Below are positions 22,400 to 35,396 of a stretch of DNA of 64,000 bases, piece after piece (position 1 is the first letter of the stretch; every line of letters starts with the position of its first letter). A model generated the notes under the pieces. The model saw only the letters and a program-made list of their open reading frames with translations. It made no database searches and had not been told where the DNA came from. The stretch comes from Stomoxys calcitrans. Lineage: Eukaryota; Arthropoda; Insecta; Diptera; Muscidae. The stretch is taken from assembly GCF_963082655.1 (NCBI RefSeq), contig NC_081553.1:228866482-228930481 (forward strand). Direction: 5' to 3'. The translations under genes and the position numbers were made by a program.

Positions 22400-22583
22400 A
22401 TCTTGACTGATAAGGCCCATTTCCACCTCGGTGGCTACATTGCATCAGGGGCTCGGAAAACCCTAAGGTTATGTTTGTTAATCCTCTCCATCCTTAACGT
22501 GTGACTGTTTGATGCGGTTATGGTTCGGTGTGGGCATTGGACCATACTTTTTCGAGGTTGGATCAACAGATACGGTGAAAGGA
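22400..22583 (+). mobile_element. mariner-family transposase fragment
   Basis: Translation gives KAHFHLGGYIASG, equivalent to the SDEAHF block, and then in another frame GIGPYFFE (about 22530-22560). It is a different, more diverged lineage than the copies at 17.6 and 19.9 kb. Confidence 0.6.
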
Positions 22584-23195
22584 CCACTATAGGATGGGGG
22601 TATACTAATCTAGTCTTTCCGTTTGTAACACTTCGAAATATTATCTGCGACCCTTAAAGTATATATATTCTTAATCGTATCGACATTCGGAGTCGACCTA
22701 GCCATGTCCGTCTGTCGGAACTACGATAACGGTAAAACGTGTAAAACTACCTGCTTCAAATTTTTTACAATAATTCATATTAATATAAGTCGTTGGGGAT
22801 TGCAAATGGATTTGGTTAAAGCTCCCATATAAACCGATCTCCCGATTAGACACCTTGAGCCCCTGGAAGCCGCAATGTTTGTCCGATTTGGCCAACATTT
22901 TCCACGCAGTATTTGTTACGACTTCCAATAACTGTGCTAGTACAATCAAAATCGGTCCATAATTTAATATGGCTCCCATAAAAACCGATCTCCATATAGA
23001 GTTCTGTTATGACTTCCAAGAACTGTGCTTAGTATGGTTCAAATCGATCTATAACCTTGTTCGGTTCCTAGAAGCTATAATTTTTGCTGCTTTGACAGAA
23101 GTATGGAATGTAGAATAAAATTATGCCCTTCAACTAAATTTATTTTGTATACATTTTTAGCGGAATCCATCTGTCGGTTTTTGTAATCAAGGTGG
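22584..23195 (+). mobile_element. mini-me/DINE-like element, subfamily A
   Basis: Head 'ccactataggatgggggtat' and core 22664-22710 with a short 'gtccgtctgtcg'. About two units, then 'tagcggaatccatctgtcgg' near the far end, with the palindrome lost. Confidence 0.8.
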
Positions 23196-23204
23196 AGATC
23201 ACAT

Positions 23205-24037
23205 TTGTTACCCAATTCGTCATTTCGTTTACAACGTCTCGCAATATTCATGTAAGACCCCATAAAGTATAGGTAGGTTAGTTTTGTAAATCGACCAAAT
23301 CGGTCCATGGTTTGATAAAGCTGCCACATTAACCGATCTCCCAACTTGACTTCTTAAGCTTCTAAATGGCCGAAGTTCTTATCCGATTTGCCTGAAATTT
23401 TGCACATTGCGTTTTGTTACGACTTTCAACATTTGTGCCAAGTATGGTTCAAATCGGTCTATAACATAATATAGCTGATATGTAAACCGATCTGCCGATT
23501 TGACTACTTGATCCTTTAGAAAGCGCATTTACAGCCCGATTTGATTGAATTGCTCCGAGATTTTTCTATGACCCTTTGCATAACCACCTAATATGGTCTG
23601 AATGGGTTCATAACCAAGATGTAACTCTCATATAAACCGATCTCCCGATTTTACTTTTTGAGCCTTTAGAGGGCGTAATTCTTAACCGATTTGGATGGCA
23701 CAGTAAATGTCTCTATAACCTCTACCATACGTGCTACATATGTTCGAAATCGGTCCATAAACTGTTACAGCACCCATATAAACTGATCTCCTGTTTAACT
23801 TCTTGAGCGCCTAGAGTGCGAAATTCTGATCCTATTTGGCGGAAAGTTTGAGCAATGATTTCGGCTATAATATTCAATATACGTGGTTTGAATCGATTTA
23901 TAACCAATAGCGATTCTTAGCTGTTATTCTTTGTTTGCCTATAAAGAGATACCGGGCAGAGAACTTGACAAATGCGATCCAGGGTGGAGGATATAAAAGA
24001 TTCGGCACGGCCGAACTTAGAACGCTTTATTTGTTCT
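23205..24037 (+). mobile_element. mini-me/DINE-like element, subfamily A, GTCY head deleted
   Basis: Head 'gtcatttcgtttacaacgtc' passes directly from 'aaagtata' into the body, so the core and GTCY run are missing. Four units follow, and it ends 'gattcggcacggccgaactt'. Confidence 0.8.
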
Positions 24038-25194
24038 TAACAAAATTTGTATTCAATACAAATTCTTGCATGAATTTATCATAAAAGATGTAATTTTATC
24101 TTAAACAAAGTCCCAAAATTTGGTACAAAAGAAGTTGGGTTGACGAAAATTTCGTTCATGGCTAGTGAATTATTTTTTTTTTGCGTGTAGAGATATTTCC
24201 ATAGCCTTGAGGACACACACTAAAACATAGAAACATATTTGTATATATACCTTATATACTTAAAATGTTTTATGTTAGTCATATGTTAAAGTATGTATAG
24301 ACCAACACACACACACACACACATAAAGATATGTATGCATACATGTTTGTGTAAAGTATTTTGAATGAATTTGAAGAAATTCATAAATATAACATCCTTT
24401 TTGTCCCCGTTCTTGCTGATATTAGGCAAAGGCAAATCAACACCAGCATCATCGCCAGCGCTACTGGAGGCTGGGCAAAGAGGTTGTTTTGGAGGTAGAA
24501 TTCTTTGCTGCCCAACTCACACTGTTACACACCATTGGCTAAGGATTTTTATTTGGGAACTTGTAAAGTGCCTTTCTTTTTGTCATGTCCTTTTGCTCCT
24601 GCCGTTTGCTTGTTATGACAAACCTTAATTTAAATTTACTACTCTTTGTCCAAACAAAAACAAAATTGCCTTGCCTGTGTTGTTGTTTACTTCATCTTGC
24701 TATCTGGCCATGCTTCATTACTCTAAATCGTTGTGATTGTATTTATGCCCATCCAATATCCTGAGCATGTCCTTTGCTGCTGGTACAAGATGGCCGGTAG
24801 CTTCATTGGTCAAATGGTGATTCTGTTGGCTGTAGTTCTTTTGATGAGCTTTCTGTTTCGTTTTTTTTGCGTTTAATCAATTTTTATGTCATTATTGACA
24901 CTTCCACTAAGTTAAGTTCATTTATGTGATTTGTAAGAGGCGTTGATGTTTGTGGTGGAGATGCATTAGTAGATTTATTTGTCATGCCGTAAGGCAAGAG
25001 TGAGGCTGAGGTTTTCAAAAAGGTTTTGCGTTGGTCTGGCTTTTATAGTTTTATTATGATTAATTACTGATTTTATCATTTTTAATTGAATTATCTTTAG
25101 TGTTGTGAGTGTTGGTAATTAAGTTTTCTGTGATGATTATGTATTTCAATCCAATGAGAACTTAGTTGTTTGCTTTTGTGTGTGTCTCAGTTTG
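24038..25194. other. single-copy block, no gene recognised
   Basis: (AC)n at about 24305-24322. An 87-codon frame (24365-24628) shows no known domain. Confidence 0.4.
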
Positions 25195-25733
25195 TCATAC
25201 CCACCACCGAAGGATCTGGGGTTTGTTAATTTTGTTTTTCCATTTGCCCGACCCTACAAAGTGTATATATTTTTGATAGTCGTAAAAATCTAAGAGCATC
25301 TAGCCACGTCCCACTGTCTGTCTTTGAAAATCATACTAAAGTCTTAAAAAACATAGCTATTCAATCGAAATGGACTGAAGATGGACTCTATCGGCTATAT
25401 CTTGATATAGCCCCCATATATACCGATCTGTCTTATAATGGTTTTAAGCCCATTAAAGCCAAATTTATTTTCCGATTTCACTGAAATTTGACATAATGAG
25501 CTGTACTAGACCCATCGATATCCGCATACAAAGTGGTCGGAATCGGACTATGTTTGGATCTAGTACCCATATATACCGAACTCCCGATTTAAGTTCTTGG
25601 ACCTATTAAAGATGCTATTATTGCCATATTGCTCTGAAATTTGCACAACAATTTGTGTTAGATCCTATAACATTCGTACCGAGTATGGTCTAGATCGTAC
25701 TATATTTGGATATATGTAGCTGTCATATATGAC
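25195..25733 (+). mobile_element. mini-me/DINE-like element, subfamily B, truncated
   Basis: Head 'tcatacccaccaccgaagga', core with a short 'gtcccactgtctgtctt', then units with 'aatttgacataatgagctgt'. It stops at the SINE at 25734. Confidence 0.75.
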
Positions 25734-25983
25734 CGACTATGACGCTGAACTCGTGTGTTCGAATCCTTGCTAGAACATCAAAACATGTTTTCAGCAGTTG
25801 TTATCCCCTCCAAACGCTGGCGGTGTTTGTGAGGTACCATGCCATATTAAAACTTCTCCCCAAAGACGTGTCTCATTGCGGTACGCTCGGCTATAAAAGA
25901 AGATAATTCAGGTTAATTTTGAATCGGACAGCACTCGGTGATATGTGAGATGTTTATCTCTGTTTCTTAATTTGCAATTACCA
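25734..25983 (+). mobile_element. tRNA-derived SINE, plus strand
   Basis: Box B 'gtgttcgaatcctt' is near 25756-25769, then the full middle and tail ('ggtaccatgccat', 'ctcggctataaaag', 'atatgtgagatgttt'). The box A part is reduced to 'gaccgactatgacgctgaac', so the head is truncated. Confidence 0.8.
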
Positions 25984-26214
25984 AGAAGCGTCAAGCCATC
26001 GTAGGTCATGGGCCCTAATGAAATCTCAATGCTAATGATCCAACATCTAAGTGAGTTGCAATTGAAAATACCTGACAGAAACCCTCAATATATCCATCCA
26101 CTTATAGTAATCTAAATATAAATATACGTATATAGTTAACTCAATTTTTTTTTCTTGTTTTTCAAGGATTGTGTAGGTTGGACTTGAGGGAGCAGTTTTT
26201 GATATCGGAATCAG

Positions 26215-27056
26215 CGCCCAAAATCAAAAGAGGGTCGATCGGGACAATATGGTACTCAAATTTTGGATACCCAGCTATATCCAAATCTGGACCGATCTAG
26301 GCCAAATTGAAGGAAGATGTTGAGTGGCCTAACACAACTCACTGTCCCACATTTCGGCGACATCGGACAATAAATGCGCCTTTCATGGGCCCAAAACCTT
26401 AAATCCAAATCTGGACCGATCTGGGCCAAATTGAAGAAGGATGTCGAAGGGTCTAACACAACTCACTGTCCTAATTTTCGGCGACATCGGACAACAAATG
26501 CGCCTTTTATGGGCCCAAAACCTTAAATCGAGAGATCGGTCTATATGACAGCTATATCCAAATCTGGACCGATATGGGCCAAATTGAAGAAGGATGTCGA
26601 AGGGTCTAACACAACTTACTGTTTCAAATTTCAGCAAAATCGGATAATAAATGTTGCTTCTATGGGCCTAAGATCCTAAATCGGCGGATCGGTCTATATG
26701 ACAGCTATATCCAAATCTGGACCGATCTGGGCCAAATTGAAGAAGGATGTCGAAGGGTTTAACACAACTCACTGTCCCAAATTTCAGCAAAATCGGATAA
26801 TAAATGTGGCTTCTATGGGCCGAAGACCCTAAATTGGCGGAGCGGTCAATATGGGGACTATATCAAGATATAGTCCGATATAGCCCATCTTCGAACTTAA
26901 CCTGCTTATGGACAAAAAAATAGTCTGTGCAGGAACATATATACTTCATAGGGAATGGATATTTTGATTTTGATTTTCCGGAAATGGATATTTTGATGTG
27001 CTGTAAACGGAATGACAAAATAAATATATCCCCATCCTTCGGTAGTGGGTATAATG
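26215..27056 (-). mobile_element. mini-me/DINE-like element, subfamily B
   Basis: Unit starts ('aaatctggaccgat') at 26283, 26407, 26560 and 26713 give spacings 124, 153 and 153; the short one carries a 29-base deletion. It ends 'cccatccttcggtagtgggt'. The palindromic end is missing. Confidence 0.85.
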
Positions 27057-27299
27057 AAATCTGTTTGGCAGTAGAATACAAGTTTTGCCCTCAAATTTGT
27101 GATGACACGAGAAGTTTCTATTGATCTTTGAAAATGTTGTATCTCAAATTAATATGTGTGGATCTGAAATGGGCCCATAGCCCAGAATGACTTCACCAAC
27201 AGCTTAAAAATTTTTAAGAAAAATCCCTCGGTGTTTTAGGGTATAGCGTAGCGCACGGGGCCAACTAGTGCATGATTTATGGAAAATGGCTCGGGTGGT

Positions 27300-27480
27300 T
27301 ACTGATCTCAAGCCAGGAAAACTCGGTACTAAGGGGAGTCAGACAGACCGATCTCTTCTCATATCACCGGTCGCAAGGACACTGAATGGCTACTCATAGC
27401 CAGCTTAAATTCGTGTTTGCCATTAGCAGATTATTAACAAGGATTTCGAAAGATGCATAGCTAAACAAAGCGCTTATTGA
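27300..27480 (+). mobile_element. non-LTR retrotransposon RT fragment (Jockey-like)
   Basis: Frame 27310-27420 reads LKPGKLGTKGSQTDRSL then ISPVARTLNG. This resembles the 'KPGK...SYRPISLLSPVAKTLE' block at the front of the RT domain in Jockey-type elements. Short and mutated. Confidence 0.45.
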
Positions 27481-27484
27481 CATC

Positions 27485-27657
27485 CCCCTATATATACGTC
27501 CGTCCGTCTGTCGAAATCGTGATAGAGATCGAACGAATAATTTTAGCCCCTTGAAATTTTGCACAGATACTTCTGAAATGATTTGACTCAGCAGAAATTT
27601 TACATATGGTTTGTTAAGACTTGCAGCATCTGTGCCAAGTCTGGCCCAAATTTGTTT
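27485..27657 (+). mobile_element. mini-me/DINE-like fragment, subfamily A
   Basis: Begins inside the GTCY run ('acgtccgtccgtctgtcg') and stops within the first unit, where a complete element has landed. Confidence 0.75.
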
Positions 27658-28818
27658 ATTATACCCTCCACCATAGGATGGGGGTATACTAATTTCGTCA
27701 TTCTGTTTGTAACACCTCGAAATATGCGTCGAGGTGTTACAGGTGTATATATATTCTTGATCGTCATGTCATTTTAAGTCGATTTAGCCATGTCCGTCCG
27801 TCTATCCGTCCGTCCGTCCATCCGACCGTCCGTCCGTCTGTCGAAAGCACGCTAACTTTCGAAGGAGTAAAGCTAGCCGCTTAAAATTTTGCACGAACAC
27901 TTCTTATTAGTTGGGATTGTAAATCGGCTATATCGGTCCACGTTTTGATATAGCTGCCATATAAACCAATCTGGTATCTTGACTTCTTGAGCCACTAGAG
28001 GGCACAATTCTTATGCGATTTCGCTGAAATTTTGCATGATGTGTTTTTTATGACTTCCAACAACTGTGCTGAGTATGGCTGAAATCGGTCAATAACCTGA
28101 TATAGCTGTCATATAAACCTATCGGGGGTCTTGACTTCCTGAGCGTTTAGAGTGCGCAATTCCTATCCGATTTGGCTGAAATTTTGCACGACGTGTTTTG
28201 TTATGACTTCCAACAACTGTGCTAAGAATAGTTCAAATCGGTCCATAACCTGATATAGCTGCAATATAAACCTATCTGGGGTCTTGACTTCTTGAGCCAC
28301 TAGAGAGCGCAATTATTATCCGATTTAGCTGAAATTTTGCATGAGGTGTTTTGTTATGACATTAAAGAACTGTGCTAAGAATAGTTCAAATAGGTCCATA
28401 ACCTGATATAGCTGCCATATAAACCGATATGGGATCTAGACTTCTTGAGCCTCTAAAAAGCGCAAGAATTATCCGATTTGGCTGAAATTTTGTAGAACGG
28501 CTTCTTCCATGACCTATAACATACGTGTAGAATATGGTATGAATCGGTTTATAGCCTAATGCAGCTCCCCTATAAACCGATATCCCTATTTTACTTCTTC
28601 AGCCCCTTAAGTTCCCAATTCTTACTAGATTTGTCTGAAATTTTACACAATGAAATGAACCATAACTTGATATTGTTTCAATAACATAGCAATTCTTTTT
28701 CTTTTATCCTTTGTTTGCCTTAAAAGAGATACCGTCGAAAGAGCTCGACAAATACGATCCATGGTGGAGGGTATATAAGATTCGGCCCGGCCGAACTTAG
28801 CACACTTTTACTTGTTTT
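27658..28818 (+). mobile_element. mini-me/DINE-like element, subfamily A, complete
   Basis: Both ends are intact ('tataccctccaccatagg' and 'ttcggcccggccgaactt'). The GTCY run is long (about 27793-27842). Unit starts at 27947, 28099, 28252, 28405 and 28558 give spacings 152, 153, 153, 153. This is the best full-length reference copy in the window. Confidence 0.92.
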
Positions 28819-31107
28819 TTATTTATGTAGTCCCCATATGTAAACAGATCTCTCGATAAGACCCTGGAACCCGCAATTGAAGTCCGATTTAGTGATATGT
28901 GGAAATTTCGTTATAACTAAGTCTCCACCTTGGTTATAGAAGAAACTGTCGACGGATAAACGTTACAAAAAGGATACGCGAAGACAAGACGGACATGTCT
29001 AAGCCAAATCAGTAAGAATTTCTGAAATGCACATTGCACTGCATCACTCTCACAGTGGTGACTCAAGGCTCAGCTCATGTTTTAACCATGAATTTCCCTA
29101 TATATATGAAATATGTTTAAGAATCTCAATCTAGGATCTAAAATCCTCAATTGGATCGCATAAAAAGAACACATTCAATTTGGGACGACGTGTCAGCACG
29201 GGTTATCGTTTACGATAGCCAAAATATTTCATATTTTGCTTATTGGGATCACAAGAAAATAAATGAGGGGTTTTTCTTACTTGATTTGCAAAAAAACTTT
29301 CACCTTTATAACGTAGTCTAATATCCATGGTATCCAAGGTTCAACTCGACCAAATTTAAGACGTTTTTTACATATCCAGTTTAAAATACGATTTCCTGAA
29401 AGTTTGTGCCTTTAGAAACATTGTAGAATTTGTAAAATAATCTTTAAGTCCTTTTCTCTATTAAAAGTTGTACCACTGGATGTGTGGAGTACATTTAAAA
29501 TCCCCCAAAATCCAAAATGTGCCTCTCTTCTGTTGAAAATGGGCACAAGACAAACAAGGATACTCTCAAGAACAAAGAAGAGGTTATATTAAGGTCATTT
29601 AGAAAAATTTTTTTAAGGCAAAATATGAATACAATTTTGTATATTTTCATTTTATTATGCCAACAACAGGCACACACAGATACACACCATCACTTTTTGA
29701 ATTTAATAGCATGCTATAAAAAGTCCCTCCAAAGGATATCACGTTCTTTGGTAGCCACATTGGCAACTACAACAACAACAACTAGAGCAGCACAAAACAT
29801 TCGTAGCACTTAATGTAGGCAGGGTGAAGCAGGGAGGAAGAAAAGGCAGGCGGGCAACAACGAATAAGGGAGGGTTTTGTCTTTTCAACAAAGCCGGCAT
29901 CCTAAAAATGGTGGCATTGTTTCTTATTGGAATACTCGTATTCTTTATCGTCTTGATAATAGTCCTTTTTGTGTGTAAGTGTGTGTGTGTGTGTGTAATG
30001 TTTCATGTGCAGAAAAAGGATACAATATTCAAACACACAAACTCACATTCAACTTATATACCTTAAACCCAAGTAAGAATGATTGTGTATGTTTGAGTGC
30101 CAGTGTGTTTAGGATTTTATTCTGTCACAGGGGGTGAGTCTGAGATATATTCAAATTGTTTTGATGTTGTTGTCGTTGTTGTTGTGTTTCTGTTTCGCAG
30201 CAGGAAAGTTGTATGGCCTGGCTGCCTTTCATGCTTCTTTGCTTTGGCAGTAATGTGTCCTTTGGTAATTTTATGCGAATATGTGTATATGGCTTATGGC
30301 TGGCTTATACAGCCTTAACAGCAACCACGCCTTGCATCTTTTAAGGACATTTTAACTGCCAGCATTCTTGCTGACATAATGCGATATACATGTGTTCATA
30401 TTTCTGTGTGTCTTCCTGCATGTATGTCGCCTTGTATTTGTATGTTAATATACACTTTGTCGGTGCGTGTGTGTGTATATGCAAATTTGTTTTGTTCCTT
30501 TTTGTTTATTTATATCTTGGCATAGGATGTGCTGTACCATGAAAATCCTTACTGTAAGAAATTCTTAGCATGGTCTTATAAAGCATTTTTAAGCTTTCAC
30601 AATGTTTCCTTTATTGTATATCGATTTTTCTGTATTTTTCAAACAGTGTGACTTGTTTGTCTCTTGATTTTATTTCTGAAAGGATTTTTTTTGTTAAATG
30701 CAGGGTGTGGGTGAGGGGATTCATGGAAGGCTTTTGTCTTTAGTCCTTAAGGTTTTTTATAGAGAGTGGGTGGATAGTGTGAATGTTAATGTCTTTTCTA
30801 CAATGACTTTGACAAGGGTTTAAGTTTTATTGAAGTTTTCCCTTTTTCTGGGATATCTGCTATATAAATGGTGTAAAATTTTTCCCAGAAAACAAAGATT
30901 ATTGAAAATTAAGTGATTGTCCTCTTTTATAACACGTCGAGAGGATATTGATAAGGGGCAATTTTTGATGACAGAACTTAAGTATTGTATAAAGGCATCG
31001 TAAGCGGAGGAGGAGAAGAGGCGAGATAAGTTTTCGCAAAGGATTATTGTTTTAACAGGACATCTCATGCCTGTTAATAGAGAGATTTTAAGTATGTTTT
31101 TTTTTAT
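28819..31107. other. single-copy block after a worn element piece
   Basis: 28825-28935 is a worn mini-me-like unit. The rest has a (GT)n at about 29975-29998 and GTT repeats near 30165-30185. The 80- and 98-codon frames show no known domain. Confidence 0.4.
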
Positions 31108-31720
31108 AATGGGGTTATTTCAATCTAGTCATTCTATTCGCAACAGCTCAAAATATCGACCTGCGATCATATATGTACATCAATTTTTGATCGTATGTTC
31201 TTAAATGGATTTAGCCATGTCAGTCCGTCTGTCGAAATCACGGTTATGTGTAATGGAATAAAGTTCAATGCTTGGAATTTAACACACATACTTCTTATAG
31301 ATGAAGATCGCTGGGACCTTGCAAAATTTGCCCATTTACAACGGAAACAGCGGGGATAATTCTATCATTTCAGTGAGTACTGTCTGATACAAGTTTAAGC
31401 TCAATGATCAGGGACCTCCTTGCTATTTTTGCCGGGTTCAAAAGCAGAGCGCTACCACTTTTTTAAAGAAGTTTACATGGCTGATACATAAGGTAAATAC
31501 CGCACATGTGTCGTCATCACTGGGAGAGGATAACCACAGATGTAATTTTTTCTGAAGTTCTGGCCGGAATTTGAACTCAGGTGTTCACCGTCAACGGCGG
31601 GCTTGCTAACCCCTAAACTATATTGGTAAGCTTTGGGTTTCGTCTCAAAATAAACTGATCCTCTGATATAAGATTTTAAGACCCTAGAAGGTTAAATTTT
31701 TGAACAATTTGGTACGCGAA
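31108..31720 (+). mobile_element. mini-me/DINE-like element, subfamily A, split by a SINE
   Basis: Worn head and core at 31108-31235 ('gatttagccatgtcagtccg'). The body is interrupted at about 31320 and continues at 31629-31720. Confidence 0.7.
31320..31628 (-). mobile_element. tRNA-derived SINE, diverged
   Basis: Full set of blocks, much mutated ('agtactgtctgatacaagtt', 'gccggaatttgaactcaggt' as box B, minus strand). Older than the copy at 43.8 kb by its divergence. Confidence 0.75.
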
Positions 31721-32286
31721 GTACAAGTGTGGCAACCAACATATACACCAAATACAAACTAGATACATCTTAAGAATAATGAAAATAGTTTGCTTTAACT
31801 CGCCTTTGAGAAAAATAAAAAGAATTAAAAGTTTAAGAAGATTAACCACTAAATGTTATGATGTCCAATTTACTTCTTTTAAGTAAATATTTCCTTTGTT
31901 GAAAGATTTCTTACTTGAGTAAAGTAATTTGTGTATTATTTGATTTATGTGTTGATTTGATGCAGATCTCTTGGGGGTTTACTTGTTAATAATTGCCATA
32001 AACATAGGTAAGGTTAGGTTGAAATGAGGTTGCGGATATTAACCCGTCTCATGCCACTATGGACATACACCTAAGCCAGTATTCGGCAATTTGTGCGATC
32101 CAAATACTAAAAAGTAATATCGGAAAAGAAAATCTAAAATTAGGAATTCCGTGCTACTTACAAAATCCTTTATTGTTTTCATTACCACGCCCCTAAATTG
32201 ATTCATGTCGGGTATTGTGTCCCCACCTAAGTGCCGGTGTCTGATAGCAATGACATAAGAAATACTCTAACGCACAGTAGAAGAAC
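31721..32286. other. AT-rich sequence with a possible SINE-like fragment
   Basis: 'ggtaaggttaggttgaaatg' to 'acatacacctaagccagtat' (about 32008-32088) resembles a dispersed fly repeat style. No pol III boxes seen. Confidence 0.35.
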
Positions 32287-32835
32287 ATCGAAAAATACTG
32301 TTAAAAAATATTAAAATTTGGAAGGGTTTAAGCTCAGATGCTAGCGAGCTCGTGTGCAAAGTTTCAATGCCCTAGGGGCCTTTTCACAGGCCCCTAAAGA
32401 GTGTCACCTTGTTATTTCGAAATATGTTTGGGGCTGCCAAATCTTTGTTTGTGGTCCAATTTCCATTTTTGCTGGATAGTGCTCAAAATCCTTACAAAAA
32501 ATTCCATTTGAGGTATTTAGTATTTGCAATGGTTTCAGGAATACACGAGTTTTAATTTTTATTTGTTGAAATTTTGGCCAAGATTAGCTTCATAGTTTCC
32601 AATTTGCAAAGGCATTTGTGGCTAGATTTTCATTTTTATGCAAGATTTGGATTTATTATAAAATTTACAATGACCCAAAAAGTGTTCACAGCTAATTATT
32701 CTCTTAAAAGCTTTTATCTGCAAAAGTTAGAAATCGGACCACAAACGAAGATTTGGCTCAACAAATTTAAATACCAAGGTGACTAACTTTAGGGGTCATC
32801 CAGAAGACGAGATTTTGCTAGTGTCTCAGCTTTTG
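32287..32835. repeat. inverted-repeat (foldback-like) element
   Basis: The left arm 32331-32475 is matched in inverted form by 32719-32831; the best part is 32393-32470 against 32721-32796 ('gccaaatctttgtttgtggt'). No transposase. The left part is also found at 12905-13165. Confidence 0.7.
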
Positions 32836-32847
32836 TCATTTCAAATT

Positions 32848-34840
32848 TCACAAGGCCAGTTTTTTCGGCTCTGTCTGATTGTGTAACGTCTTATCATTTT
32901 CCCCACAATGCCTACACATGCTATCACTTGCCGTACCGACTTTGCATAAGTGAGCTCGTAGTGCTAAGATACCGAAAGCTATACTGACCCCCTGCTTATT
33001 TTCTTTTAGTAATATCCTCGTCTCATCATAATCTGGATCTCCCCATAGGATTTTCGTCGTCCTACTGACCGTTTCGCTGCTACTCATTGTTACGTCGCCC
33101 ACGTCCTTAACTCGGACTGTGAAGCCCCGAATCACTTCGGGTTAACCAAGTTTTTTGACGGCGGTCCTCTAGCCTTTACTGCCTAATCGTCTGCTCTTTT
33201 ATTCTCCCTTAATCTTCTATAGCCCGGCACCCAAACGATGCGGTCGTGTTATCTTCAGAGCAGGCGTTAATCTTTTTCTTACACTTCAAGACCTTTAGTG
33301 ACCTTTCCTTCCTGGTTGTTAATGCGGTGATGGCCAGTTTACTACCCATAAAGATGTTCACACTCGACGTACTCGCGTTAACACCAAAGCACCTCGCCAC
33401 GTCCGCAACCGCACGGATTTCCGCCTACAGGACCATATTATGGTCAGCCAGTCTAAGAGAGATCTCAGTCCTTGGGATCTCAATGTATACCCCCAGGCCC
33501 ACTCTGTCCTCTAGCTTTGATCCATACGTGTAATTTGATCTTCCAGATGGGAATACTAGGGTTACATCAGTCCAAGACTGTGGCGCTGGCAGCAGTATAT
33601 ACATGTCATGGAACCTAGAATTTATCCACCTGTTCCTTACCATATGGTTTATCTAGTCTCTAAAGACCCCGTATACCCGGTACTGGTCTAAGGATTGGAT
33701 CAATATGTCGGTCCGTACATTGTTAAAAGCCCTTTAGATGTCAATGCATACCGCCAATGTGTACGTCTTGGCATTGAAGATTTCTTCTATTTTATGCACA
33801 ATTTCATGCAGTGCAGTCTTCACTGACCTTCCCTTAATATAGGCATGCTATTTGTATTTGAGCAGTTCGCTGGCTGTCCTACTTTTATCATGGTATCCAC
33901 AATACGTTCGATGGTGCAGTCCGATTCAAGTTTAAGCTCAATGATGAGGGGCCTCCTTTTTATAGCCGAGTCCGAACGGCGTGCCGCAGTGCGACACCAC
34001 TTTAGAGAGAAGTTTTACATGGCATAATACTTCACAAATGTTTCCAGCATTAGGAGGGAAAAATCACCGCTGCAAATTTTTTCTGATGGTCTCGCCAGGA
34101 TTCAAACCCAGGCGTTGAACATCATAGGCGGACATGCTAACCTCTGCTCTACGGTGGCCTCCGATCTGTAGGCCTTTGGTGTCGCATAACTTGTCTTGCC
34201 GGGCTTGGGTTTAAATACCACCATTGCCTCCTGCCAGGCTTTCGAAGTATATACAAGCACACTGTGAAATTAGTGGCCAGATAGGGCACCAGATAGTCGG
34301 CCTCCTTCTGCAGCAACGCTGGAAATATTCCATCAGGTCCGGGTGACTTAAATTGTTGGAAGCTCTTCAAGGCTTCCTTTACCATAAATTCTGTAATAAT
34401 AAGCCTTCGATCAACATCATTATTCCAAGATTCCGGTATCTCAGTGAATCCTGTCATATTATATATATCTTTTTCATCTTGGAGGCATCATTACCGCTAT
34501 CGACCTATTCGCAGAAAAGCTTTCAAAGACACTTTTGCCGTTCTGATAATCTTATTGTATTCCTTGAGCCGTGTGTAATACACATCCCAATAAACGTCAG
34601 CTTTTTTATGAGGTGCTCTGTTATGAAGTCTGCAGACCTCTTTCCCAGTATTGCGAATCTCCTTCGTCATTTGCGGTTTTCTTGTCATAATCATAATCTT
34701 GTCAGTCATAATCCTATTGACATTTACGTCAATGTCTTCTATGCTTGGACAATCTTCCGAATGGGCAGTCTTCCGAATTTTGTTCAGTTGGTTTTCAACG
34801 CATTACGGAAGCTTATCGGCCATAGCAAATAGGTCTTAAA
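32848..34840 (-). mobile_element. non-LTR retrotransposon with RNase H (R1/LOA-like), dead
   Basis: In minus-strand order, a linker after the lost endonuclease is at 34709-34497 (RLHNRAPHKKADVYWDVYY). The RT front motif FKSPGPDGIFPALLQ is at about 34350-34305 and a palm motif A-like CIDI.RAFNNV, with a stop inside, at about 33750-33720. An RNase H domain lies at about 33540-33240 (GSKLEDRVGLGVY, AEIRAVADVARC) and a C-terminal zinc-knuckle-like MCRHCGE at about 32920-32900. The stretch that should hold the YADD motif is deleted between palm motif A and RNase H. In RNase H, the usual TDGS reads TYGS and the usual D-S-K reads G-S-K, so catalytic Asp residues are lost. A SINE interrupts it at 33914. 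Confidence 0.8.
33914..34168 (-). mobile_element. tRNA-derived SINE inside the retrotransposon remnant
   Basis: Head to middle are complete ('ggattcaaaccc' box B, 'gctctacggtggcctcc' head end). The tail is cut at 33914. Close to the 43.8-kb copy in sequence. Confidence 0.85.
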
Positions 34841-35305
34841 AAATTCTTGAATAATAATTTAAAGTTTTTCAATTTACCAACAGAATACCTAAATTTTTCC
34901 AAGACAAACTGTTACACACAAATTGCTAATTTCAGCAAAAATGCCCTAACTTTTGAAACATAAAATTTTAACCATTAAACAATGCCACCATCTACAATTA
35001 CCAACACCAGAAAGAGCAGGAGTAACATTCAGCATTACCACCACTACCATCAGGAACAAATGTTGACATCATTTATTTCTTTGCATTCCTCGTTGTTGGC
35101 AGGACAAAGCCAAGAAGAACTTTTTCAACTTCTTTTCAATTAATTCTTTTTTTGCCTAGAGAAAAGAAAAACTTTGAAATAAATGAGAAATTTTTTCCGA
35201 GAAAACTTTTACCAGCAAGAAGACATAAAAAAAATATTGTCAAATAAACCCTCAAACTATGGACATATATAAATGAAGAGGAGGTTCTTGAAAAAATTAA
35301 AAATG

Positions 35306-35396
<91 letters not shown>

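Noticed and set aside
24365..24628. 87-codon frame starting MNLKKFINITSFLSPFLLIL as a secreted protein
   Set aside because: The hydrophobic start is only superficially signal-like; no promoter, splice or domain support, and similar frames occur by chance in such sequence.
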